64,000 bases of DNA from Nitrosospira multiformis (lineage in GTDB: Bacteria > Pseudomonadota > Gammaproteobacteria > Burkholderiales > Nitrosomonadaceae). The stretch lies in NCBI RefSeq assembly GCF_003050865.1, contig NZ_QAOK01000020.1, positions 1 to 64,000 of the forward strand. Direction: 5' to 3'. Positions within the stretch are counted from its first letter, which is position 1, and each line of letters opens with the position of its first letter. The notes beneath the pieces were generated by a model. The model saw only the letters and a program-made list of their open reading frames with translations. It had not been told where the DNA came from and searched no databases. Positions 9,236 through 19,108 of this stretch are shown here, one piece after another. A program made the translations under genes and the position numbers.

Positions 9236-10048
9236 CTATTGATTTTTTTCTTGAGCCTTGTTGTCGATTACACCGGGTATATCCTTCGTCGGCCGAGCAA
9301 ACCGGCCTTTAAGGTCATCAACGCCCGACTGGGGTTTAGCAAGTTGTTTTAAATCTGCACGCTGTCTGCGCTTTTCCCCGCTGTCTATTTTCATATTCTT
9401 GTCTCGCTTTTCGACCAATCCAGGCGCTGCTTCTCCTTCATGATTAAAAGACCAGCCCAGCATCGGCTGACCGAGGGGTAGCGCATCCCCAAGCTTACCT
9501 TCGTAGCCCGTGTTCCAGACGTGCCAAGTCTTGCCATAGCTATTCATCTTCCCTTTCATCAACTCTTTTTCCGCAATGCCGGGGATGTTGGGAGCTACAA
9601 GCTGCCCGGAAAGAATTTCGCCGTTATGCGGATGCCAGTACTTTTTTTCCCCTTCGGGTAGCGTGCTGAAAAGCTTTTCCGAGATGATGAATTCAATGCC
9701 GTTCAGATTTGCATCCTCCGTGTTGCCATCGAATAACGCGCACTGCGCAAAATCCTCGTTTACCTGCTGGCAATAGTGATGAGCCTCCATCTGATCTTCC
9801 GGAGAATCCTTCATTGGATGGAAACCGACCAGATAGATGTCGAATGATTTCAAGGGAGAACCGCTCTGCAACAGCCTTGCGCCTGCTTCCAGAATTTTCG
9901 TTTTGGGCGTTTTTGCCTCACCTCCTGGGTTGGCATGGGGTCCCGAAGACTCCTGGGCGAACACCTCTTGCACAGGGTTAAGCAGCCCGGTGCTTGCCAG
10001 TAAAGCAAAACCCGAAATAATTAAAAAATGCCCGCTCAATCTCTTCAT
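9236..10048 (-). CDS. DUF1264 (OBAP-like) exported protein
   Basis: I chose the ATG at 10048 because AAAGGGA lies just upstream and it gives a clean signal peptide (MKRLSGHFLIISGFALLAS). The 270-residue product matches DUF1264: HHYCQQVNEDFAQCALFDG, GIEFIISEKLFSTLPEGEK, YWHPHNGEILSG and the WHVWNTG segment are family hallmarks. In plants this family is the oil-body-associated proteins; bacterial members have no settled function. The conserved His and Cys residues are kept. A basic tail of about 45 residues follows the domain. Confidence 0.85.
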   Translation of the reverse strand: MKRLSGHFLIISGFALLASTGLLNPVQEVFAQESSGPHANPGGEAKTPKTKILEAGARLLQSGSPLKSFDIYLVGFHPMKDSPEDQMEAHHYCQQVNEDFAQCALFDGNTEDANLNGIEFIISEKLFSTLPEGEKKYWHPHNGEILSGQLVAPNIPGIAEKELMKGKMNSYGKTWHVWNTGYEGKLGDALPLGQPMLGWSFNHEGEAAPGLVEKRDKNMKIDSGEKRRQRADLKQLAKPQSGVDDLKGRFARPTKDIPGVIDNKAQEKNQ

Positions 10049-10280
10049 ACCGTCCCTTTCGAATGGAATATATCCATTTAAGAATATTGCATATTCCTCC
10101 CACTCGTCCGTACGGTGGCACACAGCAATGAGCTATAGCAATATGCCAAAAATGCTACTGAATATACTTCTCCAAGGATCCCTCAAGGAAATAACGTAGA
10201 AATAGCGGTTATTTGCTTTCCATCATAATGCCTGCTGAATAGAACAATTCATTCCTGCACCGCCTCTTCCTCCGTCTATC

Positions 10281-12485
10281 CTAGAACACATAACTTGCAT
10301 TCAAGCCCACTATTACGTTCCGCCCCGGCGATGGTTCGTAAAAACGCCCGTTGCCTTCATTCACAATTACCGCACCGACATATTTTGCGCCACTTACATT
10401 GTCTATTCGGATGAATTCGCTGAGTTTCAAACAGCCCAACTGATGTGAATAGGCGAAGCGGATGTTTGCCATGGCGTACTGTTTTGCAGCTTCCGTATTG
10501 GTATCGTTGGCGTAAACCCTATCACGATAGATTGCCTCGATCACTGCCGAAAATCCTGGCAGGCTGCGCCGCCAGGCCAACTCGGCATAGGCGGTATTGC
10601 GCGGTATACCGGGAACGAAGTTGCCGTCCGCTACAGTTACGAAAGGAATGCCAGCTCGTGGTTGATAGGTATAGGAATCGCGAAACCTGGCATCAAGAAA
10701 GGTATAAGACAAATATGCAGAAAGATCCCCACCGAAGCGGTGGACCGCGGCAAGCTCTATGCCTCGCCTCCTGGTATCGCTCGCATTCTGAAAAGTAGCT
10801 CTACCCCCAATATTGGTCGCCGGCAGAATCTCATCGGTAACCACACTCTCAAAGAGCGCGAGATTGATGCGTGTATTATCCGTAGCCAGCCACTTGACCC
10901 CCGCCTCGATATTGCGACTCACGCTGGGCCGAAGGGAGAAATTGAGGCCGGAGGCACCATCCGGCCGATAGGCAAGCTCTGTAAAGGTGGGTGTCTCGAA
11001 ACCCCATCCGCCGCTGGCGTACAGGTTGAGCGTCGGTGTCGCCTTGTATAGCAAGCCCAGCACTGGATTCACATTACGAAAAGTCAAACTGCCGCTATCA
11101 TCGCCATTGCCGGAGCGGACAAAAAAATCCTCGGACTTGAATTTCACATGAGTGTAACGCACTGCGGCCGAAAGCGCCCATGACTGCGTAAAATGCCACT
11201 CGGCCTGCCCGTATTGACTAAGACTGCTGACCGTATTATTTTCATTACGGCGCAAATCTCCGCGCACGCCAAGGATTGCGCCAAAGAAATTCTCGAACCC
11301 CTTGCGGCGCTCCTTGAAAATTTCGTACTCGATACCTGCGGTCAACGTGAACGGACGTTCTCCCGTGCTCCGATAAGTCCATCGCAAGCCTGCTCCCCCG
11401 AATTGCCGATCGAGATCGACCACCCCTCCCGAACTGGTTGCAGGAATCTGCGCGCCGCGTGGCACAGCAAGAAACTGCTCTATCTGCCGGGTTCCTGCAT
11501 AACCAATCAGCTTGATCTTGTTCGAAGCAGAGAACCTATGTTCATAAACCGCGCCGCCCTGGGTATTGTCGATGCTTTTGCGGGTGTTGAAGGTATGGGC
11601 GCTGATATCTGCCTGGCGGGGATTCTCGATAACCTGAGCATGCGTGAGCCCGAGCGGATCCTTCGTGTTGCCCTGATGCAGTTCATTAGCTACGAGAGTG
11701 AGCGTCGCGTCGTGGTCAAACCTGTACGTAGCCTTTGCGCTGGCCTGGTAGCGCGTTGCCCCACTGTGGTCGCGGTAGCCGCTTGTCTGAAAGCGGGAAA
11801 GATCGACCACGTAATTGAATGGACCAGCTGTAACATTCGTTCCACCCAATGTACCTCCCAGCTTGATCTCGCCGCGAGAGGTGCCATAACTGCCACCCAG
11901 GAGGGTTCCGGATAACGTGGTTGTGTTTGGGCCATCCTCCGTAAATGCCTGTATTACCCCACCTGAGGCATTGCCGTAGATGGCAGAGAAAGGGCCCCGC
12001 AATACCTCGATGCGTTTAGTTGAACCGAGGTTGATATTCGCCGCCTGGCCTTGACCATCCGGCATGGTGGCAGGAATATCATCGACGAATATGCGTATGC
12101 CACGAATGCCGAAAGTGGAGCGCGCGCCAAAGCCACGGCTGGATACTTGCAGATCCTGTGCGTAATTCTGACGATTCTGAATGACGAGACCTGGAATGCG
12201 AGAGAGAGCCTCAGAAAGATTAACCCGGGGCTGAGCCTCCTGAATAACCTTTGTCTCCACTACGTCAATGGACATCGGCAAGGAGAAACTCGATTGTTCA
12301 GTGCGGGTGCCGGTAATAACGACTGGATTGAGAACTGGCAAAGACTTCCCTGATGATTCGACTGGCTGTGCCTCGGCCGCGGTATTAGTCGGAGTCTTGG
12401 ATTGTACAGAGGAAGAATCCGAGGCAAGTACGAGGTTCGGCAAGCCGATCCCGATGGCGACGAGCACAAGGTCCAGGATTTTCAA
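10281..12485 (-). CDS. TonB-dependent outer-membrane receptor
   Basis: A 734-residue outer-membrane receptor. The signal peptide covers residues 1-21. A TonB box-like PVVITGTR lies at about 54-61, the plug domain runs to about 180 (GLVIQNRQNYAQD, SRGFG, RIEVLRGPFSAIYGNASGG), and a 22-strand barrel fills the rest, ending in the aromatic residue expected of barrel proteins (SYVF). Size and plug motifs fit siderophore, heme or cobalamin receptors; the large loops resemble the FecA/FhuE-type siderophore group, but the ligand cannot be fixed. No FecIR-type regulators or transport genes are adjacent. Confidence 0.92.
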   Translation of the reverse strand: MKILDLVLVAIGIGLPNLVLASDSSSVQSKTPTNTAAEAQPVESSGKSLPVLNPVVITGTRTEQSSFSLPMSIDVVETKVIQEAQPRVNLSEALSRIPGLVIQNRQNYAQDLQVSSRGFGARSTFGIRGIRIFVDDIPATMPDGQGQAANINLGSTKRIEVLRGPFSAIYGNASGGVIQAFTEDGPNTTTLSGTLLGGSYGTSRGEIKLGGTLGGTNVTAGPFNYVVDLSRFQTSGYRDHSGATRYQASAKATYRFDHDATLTLVANELHQGNTKDPLGLTHAQVIENPRQADISAHTFNTRKSIDNTQGGAVYEHRFSASNKIKLIGYAGTRQIEQFLAVPRGAQIPATSSGGVVDLDRQFGGAGLRWTYRSTGERPFTLTAGIEYEIFKERRKGFENFFGAILGVRGDLRRNENNTVSSLSQYGQAEWHFTQSWALSAAVRYTHVKFKSEDFFVRSGNGDDSGSLTFRNVNPVLGLLYKATPTLNLYASGGWGFETPTFTELAYRPDGASGLNFSLRPSVSRNIEAGVKWLATDNTRINLALFESVVTDEILPATNIGGRATFQNASDTRRRGIELAAVHRFGGDLSAYLSYTFLDARFRDSYTYQPRAGIPFVTVADGNFVPGIPRNTAYAELAWRRSLPGFSAVIEAIYRDRVYANDTNTEAAKQYAMANIRFAYSHQLGCLKLSEFIRIDNVSGAKYVGAVIVNEGNGRFYEPSPGRNVIVGLNASYVF

Positions 12486-12595
12486 CGGTTTTTGCTTTCC
12501 GCCGGAACATCGAGCAACTGAAGAAGCAGCGAGAGGCTAACTAAGCTTCTCCTGCTAATCAACAAATCCAGATCAAACGGGAACCATCTTTATTT

Positions 12596-13027
12596 TTAAT
12601 AGCCCGGCTGACCACCCATGCCACCCCCAGGAGGGGGAACTAAAGAGGGAAAAGAAGAACCTGACGATGAACGGGGGGAAACCTGTTCCACCTTCTGCTT
12701 TCCCGCCGCTGCTTCTTTATTAATTTTTTCTACCGCCTCATTTATACGGGACTGCTCGGAAGTGGCTGACCTGTTGATGGCGGCGTTATCGGCATTAGCC
12801 TCCTTGATCATACAGTCATGATAAGTCTGTATCTGTTTCTGCCATTCATTGATCTTCCCCACACTCCGGTTAAAGGTCTCAACACTGCTTGAATCCACCA
12901 CTGGCGTTTCAGGCATCACGCCGCACCCGCTGGCGGACCACGCACCTTTTTCGAAGGTCCCCGCGTTTGCGGCAAACGCGGTAATGAGTAGTGCAACTGA
13001 TACTGAAATATAAATGACTCGACTCAT
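12596..13027 (-). CDS. Small exported protein with helical core and Gly/Pro tail
   Basis: I place the start at 13027, where GGGAGG lies seven bases upstream, giving a 143-residue protein with a signal peptide (MSRVIYISVSVALLITAFAANA). The mature part has two cysteines (CGVMPET and YHDCM) that may pair, an amphipathic helical region with alternating Lys and Glu (about 70-110), and a tail rich in Pro, Gly and Ser ending GGQPGY. I do not recognise the family. It faces the polysaccharide genes across about 220 bp. Confidence 0.65.
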   Translation of the reverse strand: MSRVIYISVSVALLITAFAANAGTFEKGAWSASGCGVMPETPVVDSSSVETFNRSVGKINEWQKQIQTYHDCMIKEANADNAAINRSATSEQSRINEAVEKINKEAAAGKQKVEQVSPRSSSGSSFPSLVPPPGGGMGGQPGY

Positions 13028-13246
13028 ATAGCGCCTCCCGTGATTGACAGAATGTGATTGCACCGGCTCAGCCATAATTCCTTCTTTCGCCCGAACGAAT
13101 CGGAAAGGTTGCGCCAAATCAGAGAAATGTGTAAAGCGAGCGACTTATATTCCTGCTGATATCGCTGCAGTCAATTGACAATTGAAGAACATACGCCAGT
13201 ATCTTATAGGCTAATATAGCCAGTTTGCAAACGGCAAGTACGAGTC

Positions 13247-14494
13247 GTGTCAACATCCGCCCATCCCCTCAACCTTATGCAATCCACTGCAAACGCTTGG
13301 CGCGATGTGCTGGCAAAGTCCGTGCTATTCTTTTTTGGCATAGCGCTCTGGTACAAGGGATTAAGCTTTTATGCCTATTATCTGCTGCCGCTCGCCTGGG
13401 TGATAGATGGAGGACTGGGCCGCTTTGGAAAAACAGCCAGGGAACCTCTGGTAATGGGCATGCTTCTGTTATGCTTTGTCCTCGCCCTTGGCATACTTTG
13501 GAGCGATCGCCCTGATCTTGGCTTCAAGGTCTGGCGAAGATACTTTGCCTTTCTCGTTTTTATCCCCTATCTGGGTCTTTTAAATAAAGAACGTCTACCT
13601 TGGGCAATCAGTGGAGCGCTTGTGGGTTATTTTGGTGCACTGGTTATCGGTTTATATCAGTGGATGGTGATGGGTGTACAAGGTATCCCGGCTTTGGGGA
13701 TGCCTTACACTAGTTTTTCTTCAATACTGGGAATTGGAGTATTACTGACTCTCTATACTATAAAAACAAGCAGAAATAATGGAGCCCGACTATTTTTGTG
13801 GTTTCTCTCTGCCTTTCTATTGTTCATTCAGTTTAATCAAGACGCCAGGGGGGCACTTTTAGCAACGCTTTTTTCATCGTTGCTTCTGCTGTTTGTGCTG
13901 TATAAGACAAAGACTAAAACCCTTCTGATCGTGATGGCGCTGGGGATCACAGTAATCACGTTGTTCGCTTCTAATAGTACGAGTTTTCAAGAAAGATTAA
14001 TGCGAGCGAAGAGTGATATTCAATTATCCTGGGCAGGAAAATATACGACCAGCTTGGGATATCGCCTGGCTATGTGGGATGTCGGCCTCCATGGGATAGC
14101 CGAACATCCCTTTGTCGGTCACGGCACGGGAACGGCAGCAAGGTATTTCGAGAAAACTGTTGAGACGTATAAAGGAGGTATTTACCGGGATTTGCCAGAA
14201 TTTCAAGATACTTATCATTATCACAACGATTGGATTGAAATTGGAATGCAGTTAGGATTGCTTGGGGTAGTGACTTATGCTTTCTTTTTATGGAGTTGGT
14301 TTCAAACGCTAAAGAGACGTCAACTGGTAGTTCTTGCAGCGGCTTTACTTTGTTTTATTTTTCTGTCCGGCTTAACAGACACTCTGGTTTTTTTTCGACA
14401 AACTTTTTACCTGCTTCTTGTAATCACCGCTATTGGTATTACCTGTCACAAAACATCGGAGCGGCTGTACTCTACAAAATATATTACCCCTTGA
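13247..14494 (+). CDS. O-antigen ligase/polymerase-like membrane protein (Wzy_C)
   Basis: A 415-residue polytopic inner-membrane protein with about ten helices and one large periplasmic loop holding the Wzy_C signature: GHGTGTAARYFEK followed by YHYHNDWIEIGMQLG, with the conserved Arg and His-Asn residues. This family includes WaaL O-antigen ligases and Wzy/PglL polymerases, which move undecaprenyl-linked glycans to lipid A or protein. The start is GTG at 13247; an ATG ten codons on (13277) is also possible, and neither has a strong ribosome site. Next to it are two glycosyltransferase-type genes, which suggests lipopolysaccharide work. Confidence 0.82.
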   Translation: MSTSAHPLNLMQSTANAWRDVLAKSVLFFFGIALWYKGLSFYAYYLLPLAWVIDGGLGRFGKTAREPLVMGMLLLCFVLALGILWSDRPDLGFKVWRRYFAFLVFIPYLGLLNKERLPWAISGALVGYFGALVIGLYQWMVMGVQGIPALGMPYTSFSSILGIGVLLTLYTIKTSRNNGARLFLWFLSAFLLFIQFNQDARGALLATLFSSLLLLFVLYKTKTKTLLIVMALGITVITLFASNSTSFQERLMRAKSDIQLSWAGKYTTSLGYRLAMWDVGLHGIAEHPFVGHGTGTAARYFEKTVETYKGGIYRDLPEFQDTYHYHNDWIEIGMQLGLLGVVTYAFFLWSWFQTLKRRQLVVLAAALLCFIFLSGLTDTLVFFRQTFYLLLVITAIGITCHKTSERLYSTKYITP

Positions 14495-14555
14495 GTGATA
14501 CTGGCAGTTATGGGGGTGGATGATGCGACACTAACCTGGGATAAATTTCAAGGGA

Positions 14556-15515
14556 ATGAAAGGACCGTCGCTACTGTCTGTCGCGTTAACAAGCTTTAAC
14601 GGAGAACACTATATTGCTGGGCAACTGGAAAGTATAGCTCAGCAGCGTAGACTACCTGATGAACTCGTCATTTCGGATGATGCCTCCACTGATAGCACCA
14701 TCGATATCGTATCGAAATTTGCACGTCACGCACCATTCCCCGTGCGACTCCTCCAGAATCCTGAACGTCTTGGTTCCACACGTAACTTTCAAGCGGCTAT
14801 AGGCGCCTGTAATGGTGGCATTATATTTTTATGTGATCAGGACGATGTTTGGTATCCAAATAAGATTGCACTTATTGAAGCGCGTTTTATCGATAATCCT
14901 GACGCAGGTGCCGTTTTTACCGATGCAGATGTAGTTGACGAAAACTTAAATCCATCTGGACTACGAATTTGGGAAGCTTTTAAATTCAATTCAAAAGAAC
15001 AGGCACAAGTTAATGATTGCGATGCATTGGAAGTTCTGTTCAGGCATCCGGTAGTAACAGGTGCGACAATGGCCTTTCGTTCCATTTATCGGGACCTTAT
15101 TCTGCCTTTACCCGATACATGGCACGATGCCTGGATTGCTCTACTTATTGGAGCAACTTCATGCCTTGTGGCATTGCCAACACCGTTGATCGCCTACCGG
15201 CAGCATAACTCTAACCAACTCGGAATTCCGCGTAGAGGTAGAAATCGCAGCAAGACTTGCGCAGAAATATACGGACCACAAGTTCTCTGCTATGAATTAA
15301 CCCGAGTGCGTCTCCTCACGCACGTGAAGCACTTTCCAGTCGCTAAGCAGAAACTAGAAAAGATTGAGGAATTGCTTATTTTTTTGCGAAACCGCGCCGC
15401 TTTACCTCAAAGTCCCTGGCAGAGATTACCCATAGCTCTAAGTGAACTTGCTGCCTTCCGTTATCATCGATACGCATTCGGGGCCGTCAGTTTTTGGAAA
15501 GATTTGTTACGCTAA
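14556..15515 (+). CDS. Family 2 glycosyltransferase
   Basis: A 319-residue GT-A glycosyltransferase. The N-terminus has SVALTSFNGEHYIAGQL, then ELVISDDASTD and the acidic catalytic motif FLCDQDDVW at about residues 91-99. The DQDD form is typical of rhamnosyl- and related transferases of O-antigen clusters. No membrane helix. It lies 61 bp downstream of the ligase-like gene on the same strand and probably adds a sugar to the same surface glycan. The donor sugar is not predictable. Confidence 0.88.
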   Translation: MKGPSLLSVALTSFNGEHYIAGQLESIAQQRRLPDELVISDDASTDSTIDIVSKFARHAPFPVRLLQNPERLGSTRNFQAAIGACNGGIIFLCDQDDVWYPNKIALIEARFIDNPDAGAVFTDADVVDENLNPSGLRIWEAFKFNSKEQAQVNDCDALEVLFRHPVVTGATMAFRSIYRDLILPLPDTWHDAWIALLIGATSCLVALPTPLIAYRQHNSNQLGIPRRGRNRSKTCAEIYGPQVLCYELTRVRLLTHVKHFPVAKQKLEKIEELLIFLRNRAALPQSPWQRLPIALSELAAFRYHRYAFGAVSFWKDLLR

Positions 15516-15606
15516 CTCTACCCTGAAGAAGCCCCAGCAATGTCAAAACGGGACTAAACACTTAGGGAGTTTGAGAGTTTTTAAGGCGTACCCCCAGCAG
15601 CAACAC

Positions 15607-17181
15607 TTAGCGGGATCCAAAATGCTTTGATTGGGTTGTCTTCTTGACCGTATATATTTGATAGGCAGGGTTTGGCGAATCGGGCAGCATTTCGAAGTTA
15701 TCCAAGATGTATCTATGAATTAGGGCATGTGTATTGTGGAAACGTAACTCCTCCCGTCCATCAAGGGGGAAATCGAATATCAGGATAAAACCCGGGTTTG
15801 CCACCTTGATCCGTTCAATTTCTAGCTGTTGAAAGCTTTCACTTCGCGAGAACAAGGCGTATATCTCCCACATAGGAGACTTTCTTTCGAACAGCGGATA
15901 AGCCCCCGGCCAGAAAGGAGTTGTGATGAAACTTTGACCATCGGGTGCATGTTTAGCAACCAGCTTCTTTAATAGAGCGATCTCACTTGCTGTGCGAGCA
16001 TCAACGCTCACTTCGGTGTCCGAAATTACGATGTTCACACATTGTTTGCTAGCCCGGCATTGCCAAGCGGGATGAAAATGCACCATCACTAACAAACTTG
16101 AACCACATAACACAAGTGCCAGCGGCCATTTGATCTTCGCTGGTTTTGTGGCCAGTAGCACCAGGCAACCGATTAATAGAGGAAAAATGCTTTTAGCAAG
16201 GTGACTTACATCGGCTCTGGAATAAGCATAATGTGCATAGGGCAGTGCCAAGAACGCAGCTGCAACCAACGCCGATGGAACAGCTCTCTTGTGAAACTTC
16301 TGCTGAGTAACCCATATGGTAGCAAGTATGCCAAAAACGACTATAGCAATGAAAAACAAACCAGCCAGCACCCCACGAATCGTCTTGCCCACAGATATGG
16401 AATCAAAATCCAAACGCCAAGGCCAAGGAACTGGTAGAGTAAGATTAGTTGCTTTAATTTCAAGGAAAAAGAGCAAACTTTCCCAGAAGGCGGAAGCAAA
16501 GCCTGGTACCAGCAATACCATGAGAAGTATCGGGACATAACCAATTGCTACCCCTATTGCCCACAGCATAGCTCGCTTGATAAATTCAGGCTTATCCGCT
16601 TGCCTGATGGTCAGCCATATCATAACCCCCAGGCTGCCCAAGACACCATACACACCATGGTTACGGCCAAAAACAGCTACCAAACCTACACATAGACCGG
16701 TGAAAAAGTAACGTCTCCTTGTAGGGTTCTGCACGAGGAAGGCCAATACTCCGACCAGCAGAATAGATAAGGAAATATCAAATAATTTGTGGCGCGGATA
16801 CATCCAGGCCACCAATGTGATGGTTGAAAGAAGTAAATAAGGAAAATTTGGCGTTCTTGCATTTCGAGCAATTAACAGTAGAGCGACGAATAATCCCATC
16901 ACCTGAAAAATTGCCACGCTGCCCCTTAAGGCCACTATGCCATTGTCTCCCCACAGACTCATAAGTGTAGCGGACCAGTAGTAACGGCCGGGGTCGTAGG
17001 ACATGAAATCGCGTATGGGCACCTCACCTAGCATCACACGTTGAACCCCATACCAAAGAAAACCTTCATCCCATAGTGAGAATCCTTTATGCCCCTGCCA
17101 TAGAAAAAGTGCGAACACAACAAGGCTGGAAAAAACCAGTATTTGAAAAACTGAAAGCTTATTTTCTTGGGGCTGATGCAT
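15607..17181 (-). CDS. Polytopic membrane protein, GT39/ArnT-like glycosyltransferase
   Basis: A 524-residue inner-membrane protein with about eleven helices in the first 370 residues and a soluble periplasmic C-terminal domain. The first periplasmic loop has LWDEGFLWYGVQRV and RDFMSYDPGRYYW, where GT-C enzymes such as ArnT and protein mannosyltransferases keep their catalytic Asp-Glu. Convergent to the GT2 gene, with 91 bp between stop codons. A lipid-linked sugar donor is likely, but the acceptor is unknown. Confidence 0.68.
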   Translation of the reverse strand: MHQPQENKLSVFQILVFSSLVVFALFLWQGHKGFSLWDEGFLWYGVQRVMLGEVPIRDFMSYDPGRYYWSATLMSLWGDNGIVALRGSVAIFQVMGLFVALLLIARNARTPNFPYLLLSTITLVAWMYPRHKLFDISLSILLVGVLAFLVQNPTRRRYFFTGLCVGLVAVFGRNHGVYGVLGSLGVMIWLTIRQADKPEFIKRAMLWAIGVAIGYVPILLMVLLVPGFASAFWESLLFFLEIKATNLTLPVPWPWRLDFDSISVGKTIRGVLAGLFFIAIVVFGILATIWVTQQKFHKRAVPSALVAAAFLALPYAHYAYSRADVSHLAKSIFPLLIGCLVLLATKPAKIKWPLALVLCGSSLLVMVHFHPAWQCRASKQCVNIVISDTEVSVDARTASEIALLKKLVAKHAPDGQSFITTPFWPGAYPLFERKSPMWEIYALFSRSESFQQLEIERIKVANPGFILIFDFPLDGREELRFHNTHALIHRYILDNFEMLPDSPNPAYQIYTVKKTTQSKHFGSR

Positions 17182-17247
17182 TTGGGATTATTGTAGCGAT
17201 GATGTTCAGACGAGAGTATGCAGACTGTAATTCCAACCCATAGACTT

Positions 17248-17991
17248 TTATCGGGATCGCTGTTGAGTTGCTGGAGGAAGTATTGACGAAGGAAAAAACC
17301 TTCTCGCAAATTCCCTCAGATCGATTTCCGTCTCGCCGCCATCCATGAATCGGAATCTCCACACGTTCTGTTGCTCGTCTGAACCCAGTTGCAAAGGGTC
17401 ATCTGCAAGCGCCAATCCACCTTTTTCAAGGATTTCCCTGGCTTTACTCGCGTTCCCTGTTAACAGGGAGTTCAGGGCATCAGGAATTCCCCTTTTCTTC
17501 GCTGCATAAGCTTTGTTCATCCAGGGCGCCATTTCTTCTAGAAGGCCATATTTCTTGTAAATGTTCGCCATGCGCGTCAGTTCATCCGCATCTTCAAGCA
17601 GGTTGCCAGTCAACATGCGCTTGGCGATCATTTCATCCGATGGAATCTGTATTGCGGGTTTGCTCAGACTGGAAAGTCCCCCAACACCAGTTTCTACGAC
17701 AGCAGGTACTTTCGCCACTTCCGCACTCAGGCCGGGCACCGCGTAACCAGGAGTAGATGGCTTCTGCTTATCCTGCTGCCATGGAATCGCTATCTCATCG
17801 TTGGCGGCACGAAGTCGCTCACGTTTTTCCCTGTTGAAATCTGCCTTGTCGATCCTCGCCTGATGCAGCTCCGCCTCGCGCTCCTCCGCCTTTTTCAGCC
17901 GGTTGGCATCCTGCTGCCGCAGCTTCATATCCTGCCCTGTGCGCACACCTTGTGCAAGGCCGCCAGCAAATGCACCCAAACTTTCAAGCAT
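17248..17991 (-). CDS. Prophage virion-associated protein, coiled coil
   Basis: A 247-residue protein, last gene of the late operon. Residues about 5-65 form a charged helix (RLKKAEEREAELHQARIDK) likely to be a coiled coil; the rest is mixed helix. The start has GGGAGG seven bases upstream and overlaps the preceding gene by 8 bases. Position after a probable internal virion protein suggests an ejection or internal head protein of a short-tailed phage. No family recognised. Confidence 0.65.
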   Translation of the reverse strand: MLESLGAFAGGLAQGVRTGQDMKLRQQDANRLKKAEEREAELHQARIDKADFNREKRERLRAANDEIAIPWQQDKQKPSTPGYAVPGLSAEVAKVPAVVETGVGGLSSLSKPAIQIPSDEMIAKRMLTGNLLEDADELTRMANIYKKYGLLEEMAPWMNKAYAAKKRGIPDALNSLLTGNASKAREILEKGGLALADDPLQLGSDEQQNVWRFRFMDGGETEIDLREFARRFFPSSILPPATQQRSR

Positions 17992-19108
17992 GATCTCCCT
18001 CCCTGTTGCGTTTATTCACTGTCGCCTTGCGCTTCGCCAACTCTGATGCACCATTGAGCCGGTGAATGAAATCCTCTCCTACCAGTTCCACCGCTTTCCT
18101 GTTGAGCACCGCTTCGCCGTTGGATAACCGGATGGGTTGCATACCCTCAATCGAAGCTGGAATGGAATCGCTGGTGCCGGTACCGGGGCCTTGTACTGTG
18201 CCACCCTCCGCATAGCCTTCGCGCTTCAATGCGGATAAACCATAGGCATTGTAGTTCCTGATAACACCGCCCCTTCGCAAGCCGGGTGTCCTCATGAGAT
18301 AAGCTCCGCCTACAGTGCCAATCAGATTGCCTAACCCGCTGAGTCCTCCCGCTTTATTCTGCTGCTGTTGCTGCCATGCATTCAGTTGGCCCTGATACTG
18401 GTTCAGCATCAGGTTGCCGGCTGAGCTATTCGCGCCGAGAGCGCCGTCATACCAGTGTTGCGCTGCATTCATGCCATTGGTATGCAAGCCGGCTTTCGTT
18501 GCCAGATTGTCAGTGGCGGCGTTACCTGCATTGAGCGCTGCCGCATCGGTAGCTATTCCCGTAGTGGGCATATTACGTCCAAATTGGGCCATGCCTTGCC
18601 GCATGGCCATGCCTTGCAATTCCGCCTCGCGTCGGGCCTTATTCATTGCTCCCGCTGTGTCTTTGGCAAGCCCAAGGCTGATCTCGTGGGCCAGGCCTTG
18701 AAACTTGCCTGAATTGGGATTGACCCCCATACGGGCCATTGCTCGCTGGCTCGAATCCAGGGCGCTCTCATAATTTTTTGTGATATCCGCTCCCGCCTCG
18801 GCCGCCATCCGCTCTTTACGTTCGGTTGAGTCGAATTCGCTGGCCTCTCTTACCATGCGCTCTTCTATCGGCGCAAACAGGGTGCGGTAGGCTTGCCATT
18901 GCGATTCGGCCCTCGCTGCATTGGCTTCGCCTGCCGCAATCTGCTGATCAACAATTTTCTGGATCAGCGGGTCCTGCACTCTGGCTCTCTCCTTCTCCCA
19001 TTCAAGCTGCTGTTTTGCTACATCCAGTTGTTGTTGCGCGATATCAGCCTGTTGTTTTGCCGCCTGCCCAATGAGCGGATCCGGTCTTGGTGGCTTCGAA
19101 CTACACAT
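17984..19108 (-). CDS. Probable phage internal virion / DNA ejection protein
   Basis: A 374-residue protein starting at the ATG at 19108, preceded by GGAG at seven bases. It opens MCSSKPPRPDPLIG, an N-terminus shared by many podophage internal virion proteins, then a Gln/Ala-rich coiled coil (about 15-75), a mostly helical middle, a Gln run (about 250) and a C-terminal domain with LSNGEAVLNRKAVELVG. The C-terminal motif occurs in phage proteins near tail tips. Likely released with DNA into the host. It overlaps the GNAT gene upstream by 8 bases. Confidence 0.65.
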   Translation of the reverse strand: MCSSKPPRPDPLIGQAAKQQADIAQQQLDVAKQQLEWEKERARVQDPLIQKIVDQQIAAGEANAARAESQWQAYRTLFAPIEERMVREASEFDSTERKERMAAEAGADITKNYESALDSSQRAMARMGVNPNSGKFQGLAHEISLGLAKDTAGAMNKARREAELQGMAMRQGMAQFGRNMPTTGIATDAAALNAGNAATDNLATKAGLHTNGMNAAQHWYDGALGANSSAGNLMLNQYQGQLNAWQQQQQNKAGGLSGLGNLIGTVGGAYLMRTPGLRRGGVIRNYNAYGLSALKREGYAEGGTVQGPGTGTSDSIPASIEGMQPIRLSNGEAVLNRKAVELVGEDFIHRLNGASELAKRKATVNKRNREGDHA

